64,000 bases of DNA from Sphingomonas hankyongi. GTDB lineage: Bacteria > Pseudomonadota > Alphaproteobacteria > Sphingomonadales > Sphingomonadaceae. The stretch is taken from the NCBI RefSeq assembly GCF_023516575.1, contig NZ_JAMGBE010000002.1:434001-498000 (forward strand), written 5' to 3'. Numbering within the stretch: the stretch's first letter is position 1; every line of letters starts with the position of its first letter. This document shows positions 50,712 through 60,439 of this stretch, piece after piece. The notes beneath the pieces are model-generated. The model was not told where the DNA came from. It worked only from the letters and a program-made list of their open reading frames with translations, and made no database searches. The translations under genes were made by a program, and so were the position numbers.

Positions 50712-50893
50712 CTCACTCCCCCTTGCCGTGCCCCGGGCGATTTCTCAGCACCAAATGCTCCGCACTTCAACTGACGATGATCAACTTTCCGTTCCGGACT
50801 TGACGAAATCGGCGCGTTCTTATCGCCTCGCGAAGGCCGCATTCGCGCCCCATTGCGTTGCGAACGGTCGGCTAGCGCACTAACGGAACCCGA

Positions 50894-51142
50894 ATGCCCG
50901 ACCGCCAGTCCATTTACGCCAAAGTCGTCGAGATGATCGCGCCCTTCAACAAGAAGGGCGTCTCCATCACGGAAGCAACCAGGTTCGCCCAGGATCTCGA
51001 ATGGGATAGCCTGACCGTGCTCGATTTCGTAGCCAACGTCGAGGACGAGTTCGACGTCATCATCAGCATGAACATGCAGGCCGAGATCGAGACCGTCGGC
51101 CAGCTCGTCGACGCCCTGCAGCGCCTGCAGGACGGCAAGTGA
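50894..51142 (+). CDS. Acyl carrier protein dedicated to sphingolipid synthesis
   Basis: 82 residues. The phosphopantetheine site is Ser39 in LEWDSLTVLDFVANVEDEFD, slightly different from fatty-acid ACP (DSL kept). Overlaps spt by 4 nt (GTGA at 51139-51142). In Caulobacter the corresponding ACP (AcpR) hands the acyl chain to Spt; the same pairing is inferred here. Confidence 0.9.
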   Translation: MPDRQSIYAKVVEMIAPFNKKGVSITEATRFAQDLEWDSLTVLDFVANVEDEFDVIISMNMQAEIETVGQLVDALQRLQDGK

Positions 51143-52389
51143 CCGATCCCGGAATTGAAGGCACGGCGGCGGCGGAGGGCCCAAGCTCGCCCGACCTTTT
51201 CTCCAAGTTCGATCCGCTGATCCAGCAGCGGGAGCAGCTGCTCGCGAGCGGAGTCACCGACCCCTTCAACCTGGTCATGGAACGGGTCGAGAGCCCGACC
51301 GTCGCGATCTGCAACGGCCGGCGGACGATCCTGCTCGGCACTTACAATTACATGGGCATGACATTCGATCCGGACGTCGTCGCCGCGGGTCACAAGGCGC
51401 TTGACGAGTTCGGCTCGGGCACAACCGGGAGCCGCGTCCTCAACGGCACTTACGGCGGCCACAAGGCGGTCGAGCAGGCGCTTTGCGACTTCTACGCGAT
51501 GGACCACGCGATGGTCTTCTCGACGGGCTATCAGGCGAACCTCGGCATCATTTCGACCATCGCCGGGAAAGAGGATTATATCGTCCTCGACATCGACAGC
51601 CATGCGTCGATCTACGACGGTTGCGCGCTCGGCAACGCGCAGATCGTCCCCTTCCGCCACAATGACGTCGAAGCGCTTGAGAAGCGGCTGAAACGTATTC
51701 CGGAGGATGCCGGAAAGCTCGTCGTGCTCGAGGGCGTCTATTCGATGCTTGGGGACGTCGCTCCGCTGAAGGAAATGGTGGCTGTCTCGAAAGCTGCGGG
51801 AGCGATGGTGCTCGTGGACGAAGCGCATTCGATGGGCTTCATCGGCGAGCATGGCCGCGGCGTCGCCGAAGCACAGGGCGTCATCGACGATGTCGATTTC
51901 ATCATCGGGACCTTCTCCAAATCGGTCGGTACGGTCGGCGGCTTCTGCGTGTCGAACCATCCGAAGTTCGAGATCCTGCGCCTCGTCTGCCGTCCGTACG
52001 TCTTCACGGCCTCGCTGCCGCCATCTGTCGTCGCGACCGCCGCGACCTCCATCCGCAAGCTGATGGATAGCGCCGACAAGCGCGCTCATCTCTGGGAGAA
52101 CAGCAAGCGTCTCCACGCCGGCCTTCGCCAGCTCGGATTCACGCTTGGAACCGATGAGCCGCAGTCCGCGATCATCGCCGTCATCATGCCCGATCTCGAG
52201 ACTGGGGCGGCGATGTGGGAGGCGTTGCTGCAGGAAGGCTTGTACGTGAACCTCGCGAGGCCGCCGGCGACGCCGGCCGGCATGACGCTCCTGCGCTGCT
52301 CGTTATGCGCCCTGCATAGTGAGGAACAGGTCGGCGAGATCCTTGGCATGTTCGCTGCGGCGGGCCGTGCTACAGGTTGCATAAGCTGA
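51139..52389 (+). CDS. spt: Serine palmitoyltransferase
   Basis: 416 residues from GTG 51139. Alpha-oxoamine synthase fold: FDPLIQQREQLLASGVTDPF, YNYMGMTFDPDV, MVFSTGYQANLGIIS, SHASIYDG (His155 stacking on PLP), VDEAHSMGFIGEHGRG (Asp228, His230) and the Schiff-base Lys261 in IIGTFSKSVGTVGGFC. Condenses serine with an acyl thioester to 3-keto-sphinganine, the first committed sphingolipid step. Homodimeric and cytoplasmic in sphingomonads. Coupled to its ACP gene. Confidence 0.96.
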   Translation: MTDPGIEGTAAAEGPSSPDLFSKFDPLIQQREQLLASGVTDPFNLVMERVESPTVAICNGRRTILLGTYNYMGMTFDPDVVAAGHKALDEFGSGTTGSRVLNGTYGGHKAVEQALCDFYAMDHAMVFSTGYQANLGIISTIAGKEDYIVLDIDSHASIYDGCALGNAQIVPFRHNDVEALEKRLKRIPEDAGKLVVLEGVYSMLGDVAPLKEMVAVSKAAGAMVLVDEAHSMGFIGEHGRGVAEAQGVIDDVDFIIGTFSKSVGTVGGFCVSNHPKFEILRLVCRPYVFTASLPPSVVATAATSIRKLMDSADKRAHLWENSKRLHAGLRQLGFTLGTDEPQSAIIAVIMPDLETGAAMWEALLQEGLYVNLARPPATPAGMTLLRCSLCALHSEEQVGEILGMFAAAGRATGCIS

Positions 52390-52447
52390 GGAAAAACAAG
52401 GGAACCTTTGGCTTTCGCCAATTGGTTAACGCGTCTAGACTGCGCTC

Positions 52448-54433
52448 ATGATCGGGGACGGGGAAGAGGTCAGGTTCGACTGGCGTCGAGGAGGCGCGGC
52501 TGGCGTGGGCCTGCTCGCGGCGCTGATCCTCCTGTCCATGGTCATCCTGGTCAAGTTCACCAATGACAATCGCGAGCGCGCCCTCAATGCGGAGCGGCGC
52601 GCCTACGATGTCGCGCTGGTCGTTCGGAATGTCAGCTCGAACATCTCGCGGGCGGAAGCCGCGCTGGGCCGCTTCGTCCTGGACGAGCGCAAGGAAACCG
52701 GCGCCATCTATTCGAGCGACTGGGAGCTCGCCGGTTACCAGATCACCCAGCTCGCGCGGTTGATCCGCGGCAATGACGCGCAGGAGCGGCGCGTCCAGGA
52801 GCTCCAGAGCCTATACCGGCAACGAGGCGAGGAGCTGGCCTTGGCGGCGCGCGCCGCTCTCGCCGGACAGGATCAGAGCGGAATCAGCTATTTCTACCAG
52901 GCCGGCCGCTCGGACACGCTGACCAAGCTCGACTCCAAGCTCAATGAGATCATTGTCAGCGAACGCGGCTCGCTTCGCGAGCGCATCGAGCAAAGCCAGA
53001 TCTTCTCGGCCGAGGCGGACCGGTTCACCGATTATCTCAGCTGGCTCGGCGGAATCGTCGCCGTCGGCGCCGTATTCCTCGGCGTGATCGCGGTGCAGGC
53101 GCTGCGCCAGAATGCGCAATCCCGTCGCGATGCCGAAAATGAGGCGGAGCGTGCCGAAGTGCTGGAGCTGGCGGTGCGCGATCGGACGCAGGAATTGTGG
53201 GAGGCGAACCAGGCCCTCAAGGCCGAAGCGGCCGAGCGCGAGGCGGCCGAGGCTCAGCTGCGGCAGGTGCAGAAGATGGAGGCGGTGGGCCAGCTCACCG
53301 GCGGCATCGCGCACGACTTCAACAACATGCTGGCCGTCGTCGTCGGCGGCATTGACCTCGCGCAACGGCGCCTCAACGGACCGCGCCGCGAAGTGCTGAT
53401 GCATCTTCAGAATGCGATGGAGGGGGCTACGCGCGCCGCGGCGCTCACCCGGCGCCTGCTCTCCTTCGCTCGCTCCGAACCGCTGTTGCCGGAGCGGGTC
53501 GACAGCACCGATCTGATCGGGGGCATGTCCGACCTGCTCGACCGAACGCTGGGCGAGCGGGTCAAGGTGGAAATCGACCTCGGGCGCGAGACCTGGCCAA
53601 TTTACGTCGATGCCCACCAGCTTGAGAATGCTATCGTCAACCTCGCGGTCAACGCGCGCGACGCGATGGACGGCCAGGGACTGCTGCGCATCGCCACCGA
53701 GAACGTATCGCTGGCGGCCAATGAGGTCGGCGACGTGCGCGCTGGCGAGTATGTCAGGATCAGTGTCACCGATACGGGTTGCGGAATGCCTCCCGAGGTC
53801 CTGGAGCGCGCCTTCGAGCCCTTCTTCACGACCAAGCCGGTGGGCAAAGGCACCGGCCTCGGCCTCAGCCAGATCTTCGGCTTCGCGCACCAATCGGGCG
53901 GCGAGGTCGGCATTGAAAGCCAGGTGGGACGAGGCACCACGGTGTCCATCTACCTGCCGCGCACGGAGGTCGCCGCCTCTGTCCGCGTCCATCCCGCCGT
54001 GCAGCGCGCTGCCGACGCGGAGATCCGCGTGCCGGGCGCGCGCATCCTGCTGGTTGAAGACGATCCTCGCGTCCGCACGGCTACCGTCGGAGCGCTTGAG
54101 GATCTCGATTACGATCCCGTAGCATGCTCGAGCGGGGCGGAGGCGATCGAGATTTTCCAGGCGCAGGAATTCGACCTCGTCATCACCGACGTGATCATGC
54201 CGGAAATGACCGGCCCCGAGCTCATCCGCCACCTCAAGAGCAGCTACGATCGCGATTTCGCGGTGCTCTTTGTCACTGGATATGTCGGCGAGGGCGAAAG
54301 CGACGAGCTGCGCGGCTACGAGCTCCTTCGTAAGCCCTTCACGGTCGGGGCCCTGGCAAGCGCCGTCTCATCGGCGCTCGGGCGGATCGCTAGCGAATTG
54401 CCCCGCTCTTCAGCAGCCGCGGCAAAAGGGTAA
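52448..54433 (+). CDS. Hybrid sensor histidine kinase with CHASE3 sensor and C-terminal receiver
   Basis: 661 residues. Two transmembrane helices (about 18-37 LLAALILLSMVILVKF and about 196-218) enclose a CHASE3-like periplasmic domain. HisKA has MEAVGQLTGGIAHDFNNMLA (phospho-His in AHDF), the HATPase NLAVNARDAMDG, DTGCGM, GKGTGLGLSQIFGF, and the C-terminal receiver (about 535-650) has LLVEDDPRV, ITDVIMPEMTG, FVTGY and LRKPF. Membrane-bound phosphorelay protein. The final 44 nt overlap the convergent gene at 54390. Confidence 0.93.
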   Translation: MIGDGEEVRFDWRRGGAAGVGLLAALILLSMVILVKFTNDNRERALNAERRAYDVALVVRNVSSNISRAEAALGRFVLDERKETGAIYSSDWELAGYQITQLARLIRGNDAQERRVQELQSLYRQRGEELALAARAALAGQDQSGISYFYQAGRSDTLTKLDSKLNEIIVSERGSLRERIEQSQIFSAEADRFTDYLSWLGGIVAVGAVFLGVIAVQALRQNAQSRRDAENEAERAEVLELAVRDRTQELWEANQALKAEAAEREAAEAQLRQVQKMEAVGQLTGGIAHDFNNMLAVVVGGIDLAQRRLNGPRREVLMHLQNAMEGATRAAALTRRLLSFARSEPLLPERVDSTDLIGGMSDLLDRTLGERVKVEIDLGRETWPIYVDAHQLENAIVNLAVNARDAMDGQGLLRIATENVSLAANEVGDVRAGEYVRISVTDTGCGMPPEVLERAFEPFFTTKPVGKGTGLGLSQIFGFAHQSGGEVGIESQVGRGTTVSIYLPRTEVAASVRVHPAVQRAADAEIRVPGARILLVEDDPRVRTATVGALEDLDYDPVACSSGAEAIEIFQAQEFDLVITDVIMPEMTGPELIRHLKSSYDRDFAVLFVTGYVGEGESDELRGYELLRKPFTVGALASAVSSALGRIASELPRSSAAAAKG

Positions 54434-55250
54434 TCGCAGCGAGCAGCGGATGCCGCTGCTGCCACGGCTTCAGCCGGATCTGGGTGCCGGCGTGCCGGTT
54501 GATCTTCCACGCGATATATTCCGCGCCGCCGGCGAACGTCGCGCTCGCCTTGACCAGCCGCAATACCGACAGCGTCTTGCCCTGGATACGGCGGCGCCTC
54601 CAGCCGCGTGAGATACGCAGCTCCTTTGCGGCAGCGATTGCGGGGTCGGCGAAGCGCAGATAGCGGTCGCGGTCCTGGTCGACGACCGACGCTTCCTTGC
54701 CCTTCCGCTCGGCGCGCAGTTCGGCGGAATAGGTTAGCGCGAACGCGCGCCGCCAGGCGTCGAGCGGCTTCGCTTTCGATCTCACACCTGCCGCGGCGAG
54801 CAAGGTCGGCGCGGCCCTGCTGACCGCGTCGATTACCTCCTCACGCGCCTCCTTGTCCGCTGCCCAGACGAGGCGCGAAGGCTGGGCGAAACGGGCCCAC
54901 ACCGAGACGTTGCGGGTTTCCGGACCGTTTAGCCGATGGAAGTCGCGTTCGCTGAGCACCGCATATTTAGCGGCAAGCCCGTCTCGCTCGAAATAGAAGA
55001 CGTTCGGCGGGATCAGCCGGTTGGCGGCCGCCAGCCAGCTTTTATCGTAGGCGGCGCGATAATTGGAAACGATCAGGTAGAAATCGAGCATCAGCCCGTC
55101 GAGCTTCTGCTGCCGCAGGCACGAACCGTAGAACAGCACTGCGCGGCTGGCCTCGCCATGCTTGGCGGCAATCGCGGCTGCCATGCCGGTCACCCGGTCG
55201 TCTACGGGCAAGTCCAGCTCTTCCGCGACGAGGTCGCGCAATTCGGTCAT
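54390..55250 (-). CDS. Nucleotidyltransferase-like protein next to a lipid kinase
   Basis: 286 residues from ATG 55250, 10 nt behind the lipid kinase gene. An N-terminal nucleotidyltransferase-type turn VLFYGSCLRQQKLDGLMLDF contains Gly-Ser and a later Asp pair characteristic of that fold, followed by a mainly helical region and LRISRGWRRRRIQGKTLSVL. Possible role: activation or transfer of a lipid head-group together with the kinase. That is inferred from context alone. Confidence 0.72.
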   Translation of the reverse strand: MTELRDLVAEELDLPVDDRVTGMAAAIAAKHGEASRAVLFYGSCLRQQKLDGLMLDFYLIVSNYRAAYDKSWLAAANRLIPPNVFYFERDGLAAKYAVLSERDFHRLNGPETRNVSVWARFAQPSRLVWAADKEAREEVIDAVSRAAPTLLAAAGVRSKAKPLDAWRRAFALTYSAELRAERKGKEASVVDQDRDRYLRFADPAIAAAKELRISRGWRRRRIQGKTLSVLRLVKASATFAGGAEYIAWKINRHAGTQIRLKPWQQRHPLLAAITLLPRLLKSGAIR

Positions 55251-55260
55251 GGGAGGGCGA

Positions 55261-56310
55261 CTACGCTGCCAGCCTGACGAATGACAGCGGCCGTGCGGGT
55301 CGCAGGAAAATCGTCTGGCCGCGCTCGGCATGGAAGGTTTCGCCGTCCAGGATTACGCTCGAGCTCTCGCCTTGGATCGTGATCTCGTCGGCTTGCTGAT
55401 AGTGCACGCCGGGAAGTGACGTTCGGCCAAGCTTTCCGGCGATGCTCGCCGCGAGCCCGCGGATCAGCGACATCGGCTTTTCCTCGATCGCCAGGAGCGT
55501 GAGCGCGCCCTCGCCCCTGCCGACATCGCTGGACAGGAGCAGCTTTTCGAGCGTCGTTACCGCGAGCAGCGAGAAGCGTCCGCTGATCGTATTCTCTTCC
55601 TGGCGAAGGGAGACGTTGAGCGGCTGAGGATCCGGCGGCAGGAAGCTCGCCTTCACCTTCAGGAACAGCTTCGCTAGCAACGCGAAGGCCGTGATCCCGT
55701 GCGCGATGCCGTTCGGCAGGCCGAGCGGATAAATCTTGTCGCGGCAGTAGAGCATCGTGTCCGCAAGGCCGGCGCCGCCAAGGAACATCCCGATCACCGG
55801 GCGGCTCGCACCCTCCTCGTCGCCCGAACCGCGGCGAAGCGCGATCAGCTCGCGGGCGACGATGTAAGGAGAAAGATCGTGCTGGGCGAGCTCGATCAGC
55901 TGCTCGAGCGCCTTGACGGGGTCGCCGCGCGCTCCGAGATCGAGCGCGATCAGGTTCGTCTTGCCGCTTGGCAGCACCGCGACCGGCGGGCGCTCCGCAC
56001 CGAAATGATCGCCGTTGTAGAGCTCGGTCAGCGCGGCCTGTACGGTCCCGTCTCCGCCATTGACGACGAGCACCTTGGGCCGGACGCGGGCGATGGCGAC
56101 CATCGCCTGGCCGATCTGGTCAGCATGCTCCACCTCATAGTGGAAGATGTCCGGGTGATCGGCGCAGAACTCACGGATCCGCGGCAGCTGTGCGATATTC
56201 CCGGTCGACTTCGGGTTCGACAGCAAGGCGATACGCGGACGCGACTTATGGCATGCGGGAGCAGTTTCCGCCGAGCCTTCCACAAAATCGCCGTCGCACG
56301 ATTTAAACAT
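55261..56310 (-). CDS. Diacylglycerol-kinase-family lipid kinase (candidate ceramide/sphinganine kinase)
   Basis: 349 residues from ATG 56310 (56373 possible). DAGK catalytic domain: RPRIALLSNPKSTGNIAQLP, VLVVNGGDGTVQAALTEL (GGDGT nucleotide loop), VAVLPSGKTNLIALDLGARG, then the beta-rich C-terminal half ending EITIQGESSSVILDGETFHA. Such kinases phosphorylate DAG, sphingoid bases or ceramide. In Caulobacter a DAGK-family ceramide kinase gene lies in the spt region; here spt is 3 kb away. Divergent from lptF. Confidence 0.88.
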   Translation of the reverse strand: MFKSCDGDFVEGSAETAPACHKSRPRIALLSNPKSTGNIAQLPRIREFCADHPDIFHYEVEHADQIGQAMVAIARVRPKVLVVNGGDGTVQAALTELYNGDHFGAERPPVAVLPSGKTNLIALDLGARGDPVKALEQLIELAQHDLSPYIVARELIALRRGSGDEEGASRPVIGMFLGGAGLADTMLYCRDKIYPLGLPNGIAHGITAFALLAKLFLKVKASFLPPDPQPLNVSLRQEENTISGRFSLLAVTTLEKLLLSSDVGRGEGALTLLAIEEKPMSLIRGLAASIAGKLGRTSLPGVHYQQADEITIQGESSSVILDGETFHAERGQTIFLRPARPLSFVRLAA

Positions 56311-56414
56311 GAATTCCCGAACCAGTCCGCTATAGAACGAGGAGCGGTTGTGCCCGGGTCCACCCGGATACATCCATCCGTTATCGCAATCTGGGTCGCG
56401 TTTGCGGCCAAATC

Positions 56415-57647
56415 ATGGTGCTCGGACGACCAAAAGTGCCCATCGGCTTAATTGATCGGTACCTAGCTCGCTCCATCGCGGTTCCTTTGTTCGGATCGCT
56501 CGTGCTGGCGGCCATGCTGCTTGTGCTCGATAAGATGCTGCGGCTGTTCCAGTACGTCGTCGATGCCGGGGGACCCGTGAGCGTGGTCTGGCGCATGCTC
56601 GCCAACCTCCTTCCCGAATATCTCGCGCTGGGCATCCCGATCGGGCTGATGCTCGGGATCCTGCTCGCGTTCCGCAAGCTTGCATTGTCGTCCGAGCTGG
56701 ACGCGCTGCGGGGCATTGGGGCGGGCTACGGCCGGCTGCTCCGCGTACCCTATTTCTTCGCGGTGCCTTTGATGTTCATCAATCTCGGCATCGTCGGCTA
56801 CCTCGAGCCTTATTCTCACTATCGCTACGAAGGATTGCGCTTCGACCTCAATTCGGGCGCGCTCGGCGCGGCTATAAAGGTCGGGGAGTTCAACCGACTG
56901 GGCAAGGGCCTGACGCTGCGCATCGACCGCAGCGAGAAGAAGGGCACGCAGCTCCACGGGATTTTCATCCAGATGGAGGATTCCAAGGGGATGAACATCG
57001 CGGCGACCGCGGAAAAGGGCCGCTTCCTGTCGACAGACGATCCCGACACGATCCTTTTCCGGCTCGAAAAGGGCCGGCTGATCCAGGACTCCCCGCGCTT
57101 TTCGACGCCGCGCACCCTCGCATTCGACGTCTACGACTTGCCGGTCAGCCTGCCCGTGATCGAGCAATTCCGTCGGCGTGGCGGCACGCAATCGGATGAG
57201 CTCTTCCTGCATGAGCTCTTCCGCATCGGCTATGGCGGAGGCGCGACAACGGAACGTCAGCAGCTAGAAGCGCAGGCGACGTTTAATTTCCGCATCGTCG
57301 AAGTGGTGATGATGCTGATGCTTCCGCTGCTTGCTGTAGCGCTCGCGGTCCCGCCAAAGCGAAGCTCATCGGCACTCGGGATCTTCGTCGGCATCCTGGT
57401 CGTCGTCGCCTATCACAAGGTCAATCAGTACGCCGAGCAGGCTGGGGCGCAGGGACGCCTCGATCCGATCCTTGCCTTGTGGATCCCACTGATCCTCCTC
57501 GCGGGCCTGATCGTCTGGATGTACCATGTCCTCGCCCATCGTCCCGGCGGCCAGCCGATCGGTGCGCTCGAGCGCTTCTTCGCCAAGGCCGGCAAGGTCG
57601 TGCGCCGCGCGCTACCGAAGCCGCGCGAAGTCCGGGCTAGCGCCTGA
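56415..57647 (+). CDS. lptF: LPS export permease LptF
   Basis: 410 residues of the YjgP/YjgQ family with six transmembrane helices: IDRYLARSIAVPLFGSLVLA near the start, LPEYLALGIPIGLMLGILLA, RKLALSSELDALRGIGAGYG (coupling helix), a periplasmic beta-jellyroll in the middle and VVEVVMMLMLPLLAVALAVP late. Pairs with LptG and LptB to extract LPS from the inner membrane. Its stop overlaps lptG (TGATG). Confidence 0.94.
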   Translation: MVLGRPKVPIGLIDRYLARSIAVPLFGSLVLAAMLLVLDKMLRLFQYVVDAGGPVSVVWRMLANLLPEYLALGIPIGLMLGILLAFRKLALSSELDALRGIGAGYGRLLRVPYFFAVPLMFINLGIVGYLEPYSHYRYEGLRFDLNSGALGAAIKVGEFNRLGKGLTLRIDRSEKKGTQLHGIFIQMEDSKGMNIAATAEKGRFLSTDDPDTILFRLEKGRLIQDSPRFSTPRTLAFDVYDLPVSLPVIEQFRRRGGTQSDELFLHELFRIGYGGGATTERQQLEAQATFNFRIVEVVMMLMLPLLAVALAVPPKRSSSALGIFVGILVVVAYHKVNQYAEQAGAQGRLDPILALWIPLILLAGLIVWMYHVLAHRPGGQPIGALERFFAKAGKVVRRALPKPREVRASA

Positions 57648-58747
57648 TGATCAACCTCAAATTCTTCCCGTCGCGTCATCTTGCGACCTACATGGTGCGG
57701 CTGTTCGTCACGCGCAGTCTCGCCGTCCTGATCGCGCTGGTCCTCATTCTGATGACCCTCGATCTCCTGGGCGAATCGGGCAAGATTCTCGCCGTCCCTG
57801 GCAATGGCGACGCCGATCTGTGGCGTTATGTCGGCCTGCGGCTCCCCTTGCTCTTCTCGCGCTTCCTCCCCTTCTCGGTATTGCTGGGCGCGCTGATCGC
57901 GTTCGTCGGCCTCAACCAGCACAGCGAGGTCGTCGCGATGAAGGCCAGCGGTCTTTCCGCCCACCAGATCCTGGCGCCTCTCGTTGTCGCCAGCATCGGC
58001 ATTTCCATCGCGCTGTTCGCCTTCAACGAGACGATCGTCGTCAAGTCCGCTCGCGTTGTGAATGCCTGGTCCGACAATGACTACAAGCCGGTTCCGCCCG
58101 ACAGCGGCGTCCTCAGTAACGTGTGGGTCCTGTCGGGCGATGACCTGATCCGGGCGGGCCTGGTGGTCGGCGGGCCGCCTAACCTGCGGGTCGAGCGGCT
58201 CACTATCTACGATCGCGCCGGCGGCGTTCTTCAGCGCGTGTACCGAGCGGCCCGCGCGACACCCGGCCCCGGAAGCGCCTGGACGCTTCAGGATGTCACG
58301 ATCTACGACGCGAACATGAACGTGGTTCGGCACGTCCCTCGGATGATGGGGATGGACGGCATCACGACCGGCCAGCTTACGCTTGCGAAGGTAGATCCCA
58401 ACCAGCTCGATTATTCGACATTGAAGCGGCGCGCGGCGGAGCTAGAAGCAGCCGGTCGTCCCGCCGACGAAGCGCGTGCCGGTCTTGCCCACAAGATCAC
58501 TGGTCCGCTTTCGACTTTGCTCATGCCTCTGCTCGCCGCCGTCGCCGCCTTCGGGCTCGCCCGGTCCGGCCAGGTGCTCCTGCGCGCCTGCCTCGGCATG
58601 GCTCTCGGCTTCGCTTATTTCGTGGCCGACAATTTCAGCCTCGCGATGGGCAATGCCGGAGCCTATTCGCCATTGATCGCCGCCTGGGCGCCCTTCCTTC
58701 TGTTCCTGCTGATTGGAGAGACGGTCCTCGTCCGGACCGAAGAATGA
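57647..58747 (+). CDS. lptG: LPS export permease LptG
   Basis: 366 residues, same fold as LptF: MVRLFVTRSLAVLIALVLIL, LLFSRFLPFSVLLGALIAFV, NQHSEVVAMKASGLSAHQIL (coupling helix), a jellyroll domain and LMPLLAAVAAFGLARSGQVL. Translationally coupled to lptF. Sphingolipids replace LPS in many sphingomonads, so what this pair exports is of interest. Confidence 0.94.
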   Translation: MINLKFFPSRHLATYMVRLFVTRSLAVLIALVLILMTLDLLGESGKILAVPGNGDADLWRYVGLRLPLLFSRFLPFSVLLGALIAFVGLNQHSEVVAMKASGLSAHQILAPLVVASIGISIALFAFNETIVVKSARVVNAWSDNDYKPVPPDSGVLSNVWVLSGDDLIRAGLVVGGPPNLRVERLTIYDRAGGVLQRVYRAARATPGPGSAWTLQDVTIYDANMNVVRHVPRMMGMDGITTGQLTLAKVDPNQLDYSTLKRRAAELEAAGRPADEARAGLAHKITGPLSTLLMPLLAAVAAFGLARSGQVLLRACLGMALGFAYFVADNFSLAMGNAGAYSPLIAAWAPFLLFLLIGETVLVRTEE

Positions 58748-58756
58748 CGGGCGATA

Positions 58757-59032
58757 TCAGATGATCGGTATCTCGACCGCGGCACACTGAGTTGCCGGTT
58801 GATCCTGTTCAGGGTCGCCTCCATCCGCCTCATTCGCCGGCGCAGCGGTATGCTGGATGTCGGTCGGCCGCGTGACCACGCTCGGCGCGGGGCCGAGCGG
58901 CTCGAAAGGAAGCGGCTCGAAGGTGCCGACAGGGCGGATTAGGATCGCACCCCCGCCCAGGCGGGCGGCACCGGGCGCTGGGCACGTGGCGGCCGCATCG
59001 GCGAGCAGGATCAGGGCGGACGCGATAATCAT
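58757..59032 (-). CDS. Small secreted hypothetical protein
   Basis: 91 residues with a possible signal sequence (MIIASALILLADAAATC, so also a conceivable lipoprotein site at Cys17, though the lipobox is poor). The rest is Pro/Ala-rich (FEPLPFEPLGPAPSVVTRPT). No family recognised. 59033-59263 holds no gene. Confidence 0.55.
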   Translation of the reverse strand: MIIASALILLADAAATCPAPGAARLGGGAILIRPVGTFEPLPFEPLGPAPSVVTRPTDIQHTAAPANEADGGDPEQDQPATQCAAVEIPII

Positions 59033-59263
59033 GTGGCGACGCTGCCTTCCGCCGGCTTGCGAGGCAACGCGTCGGCAAGCATCTGTCCCGAAGCGGCACG
59101 CCCGGTCCGGCTGCGTGCTCAGTCACCCGTCGGAACCTGCATGCGGCGATGTTTGTTGATGCGGCCTGGCGTGGCGTTCTGCCCGACCTTGGCAGCATAC
59201 ACGCACGAAGCGGTCCGGCAGAAGGTCTCCGGGCCGCTTCTGTTATCGCCGGCGACCGCTAAC

Positions 59264-60439
59264 CTAGTTCCTGCTCCAGCGGCTGAAATGATAGCGTCCG
59301 CGCACCGGCGCGGCGCGATAGGACTGGCCGGACGTGCAGGTGACCTTGAACACGCCGGCCTGGCCGTCGACCGCGCTCGCCGAGGCGACCTTGCCGCACG
59401 AATAGCCGATCCTCCCGATCGTCCGCGCAACCACCGCGTGCGGGAGGGGCATCGTAGCGGGGACCACCGCAGCCGGCTCCGCTTCCGCGGCGGCCGGCTC
59501 GACCGCCGCTTCGACGAGATTCTGCGCCTGAGCCGTCTCCGCCGGTTCGTCAGCAAGCGCGACATATTGCGGCCGCTCTGACGGGCGTTCGACGCGAGCC
59601 GCCGCGATTGCGCGCTTGGGCGCTGCCGGCGGCGGCGCAGCCACGTCGCTCACGACAGGCGCAATCGCTTCTTGATCCGTCACGGAAAACTCGGGCGGAG
59701 GCGGCAGCTTTTGAGTAACGGTGCGCTTCGGAAGCGCGTCGGGCTGCATGTCATTGCCCGCTTCCCAGCCGGCCCAGGCGCCGAGGAGCCCAACCGCCAG
59801 CACCATGCCGCCCGCAATCGCCGCCGGCCGCTTCCAATCGAATGCACCCTCTTCGACGTGCAGGAAATCCTGCTCCGGAACCCGCACAGCAGCCTGGGGC
59901 TTGAGCGCCGGTGGCGCCCTGCGCTCCGCCTCCGGCTGGGACCTTTGCACGAGCGGGGGCGCCCGCAGCGGCGCGACTGGTTCTGTGCGAGCCTCCGGCA
60001 GTGAGGGCTTCGGCGCTGCTTCGGGCGGGCTCCGCAGCGAGGAGGCGATGAACGAGGCCGTTCGCGGCTCAGGTGCAGATCGCGCCGCCGGGGTCGGCGC
60101 CGCCGGCCGTCCCCCCGGACCGAAGTCATCGCTGGCCAACCGCTCGAGGCGCGCGCCGAGCGTTGCTCCGATGAACTGCGCCGCGCCCACGCCGGCGATC
60201 GATGCCGGGCCCGGCTTTGGCTCCGGCCTGATCCCGATCGACGCGTCATAGGCCTTCCGCCTGGCCGGATCGCGCAAGGTCTCGAAGGCGATGCTGACCT
60301 CGCCGACGCCGCCGAACGCGCGCGGCCGCAGTGCGCTGATCTCCCGCGCGAAGGCCCGCCGGATCTCGTCGTCCGTGGCTGCGGGCGTCACGCCCAATAT
60401 CTCATAATGATTCGGCCGTGCCTTGACCGTGCTGACCAT
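59264..60439 (-). CDS. Membrane protein with a J-like domain lacking the HPD motif
   Basis: 391 residues. The N-terminal 65 residues have the J-domain helices (NHYEILGVTPAATDDEIRRA, FAREISALRPRAFGG, SIAFETLRDPARRKAYDAS), but the HPD tripeptide between helices II and III reads RPR (38-40), so Hsp70 stimulation should be lost. A Pro/Ala-rich linker and one transmembrane helix (PAAIAGGMVLAVGLLGAWAG) follow, then a periplasmic Ala/Pro-rich region and a compact end with two cysteines (GYSCGKVASA, VTCTSGQSYRAA). Confidence 0.78.
   Translation of the reverse strand: MVSTVKARPNHYEILGVTPAATDDEIRRAFAREISALRPRAFGGVGEVSIAFETLRDPARRKAYDASIGIRPEPKPGPASIAGVGAAQFIGATLGARLERLASDDFGPGGRPAAPTPAARSAPEPRTASFIASSLRSPPEAAPKPSLPEARTEPVAPLRAPPLVQRSQPEAERRAPPALKPQAAVRVPEQDFLHVEEGAFDWKRPAAIAGGMVLAVGLLGAWAGWEAGNDMQPDALPKRTVTQKLPPPPEFSVTDQEAIAPVVSDVAAPPPAAPKRAIAAARVERPSERPQYVALADEPAETAQAQNLVEAAVEPAAAEAEPAAVVPATMPLPHAVVARTIGRIGYSCGKVASASAVDGQAGVFKVTCTSGQSYRAAPVRGRYHFSRWSRN

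Noticed and set aside
50914-52116. Long open frame (400 codons) on the minus strand
   Set aside because: Antisense to acp-spt, which are certain; composition is that of a mirror frame.
52811-54232. Long open frame (473 codons) on the minus strand
   Set aside because: Antisense to the hybrid histidine kinase; no recognisable domain.
57425-58333. Open frame (302 codons) on the minus strand
   Set aside because: Antisense to lptF and lptG; residue composition rich in Asp/Arg/His as expected for a shadow frame.
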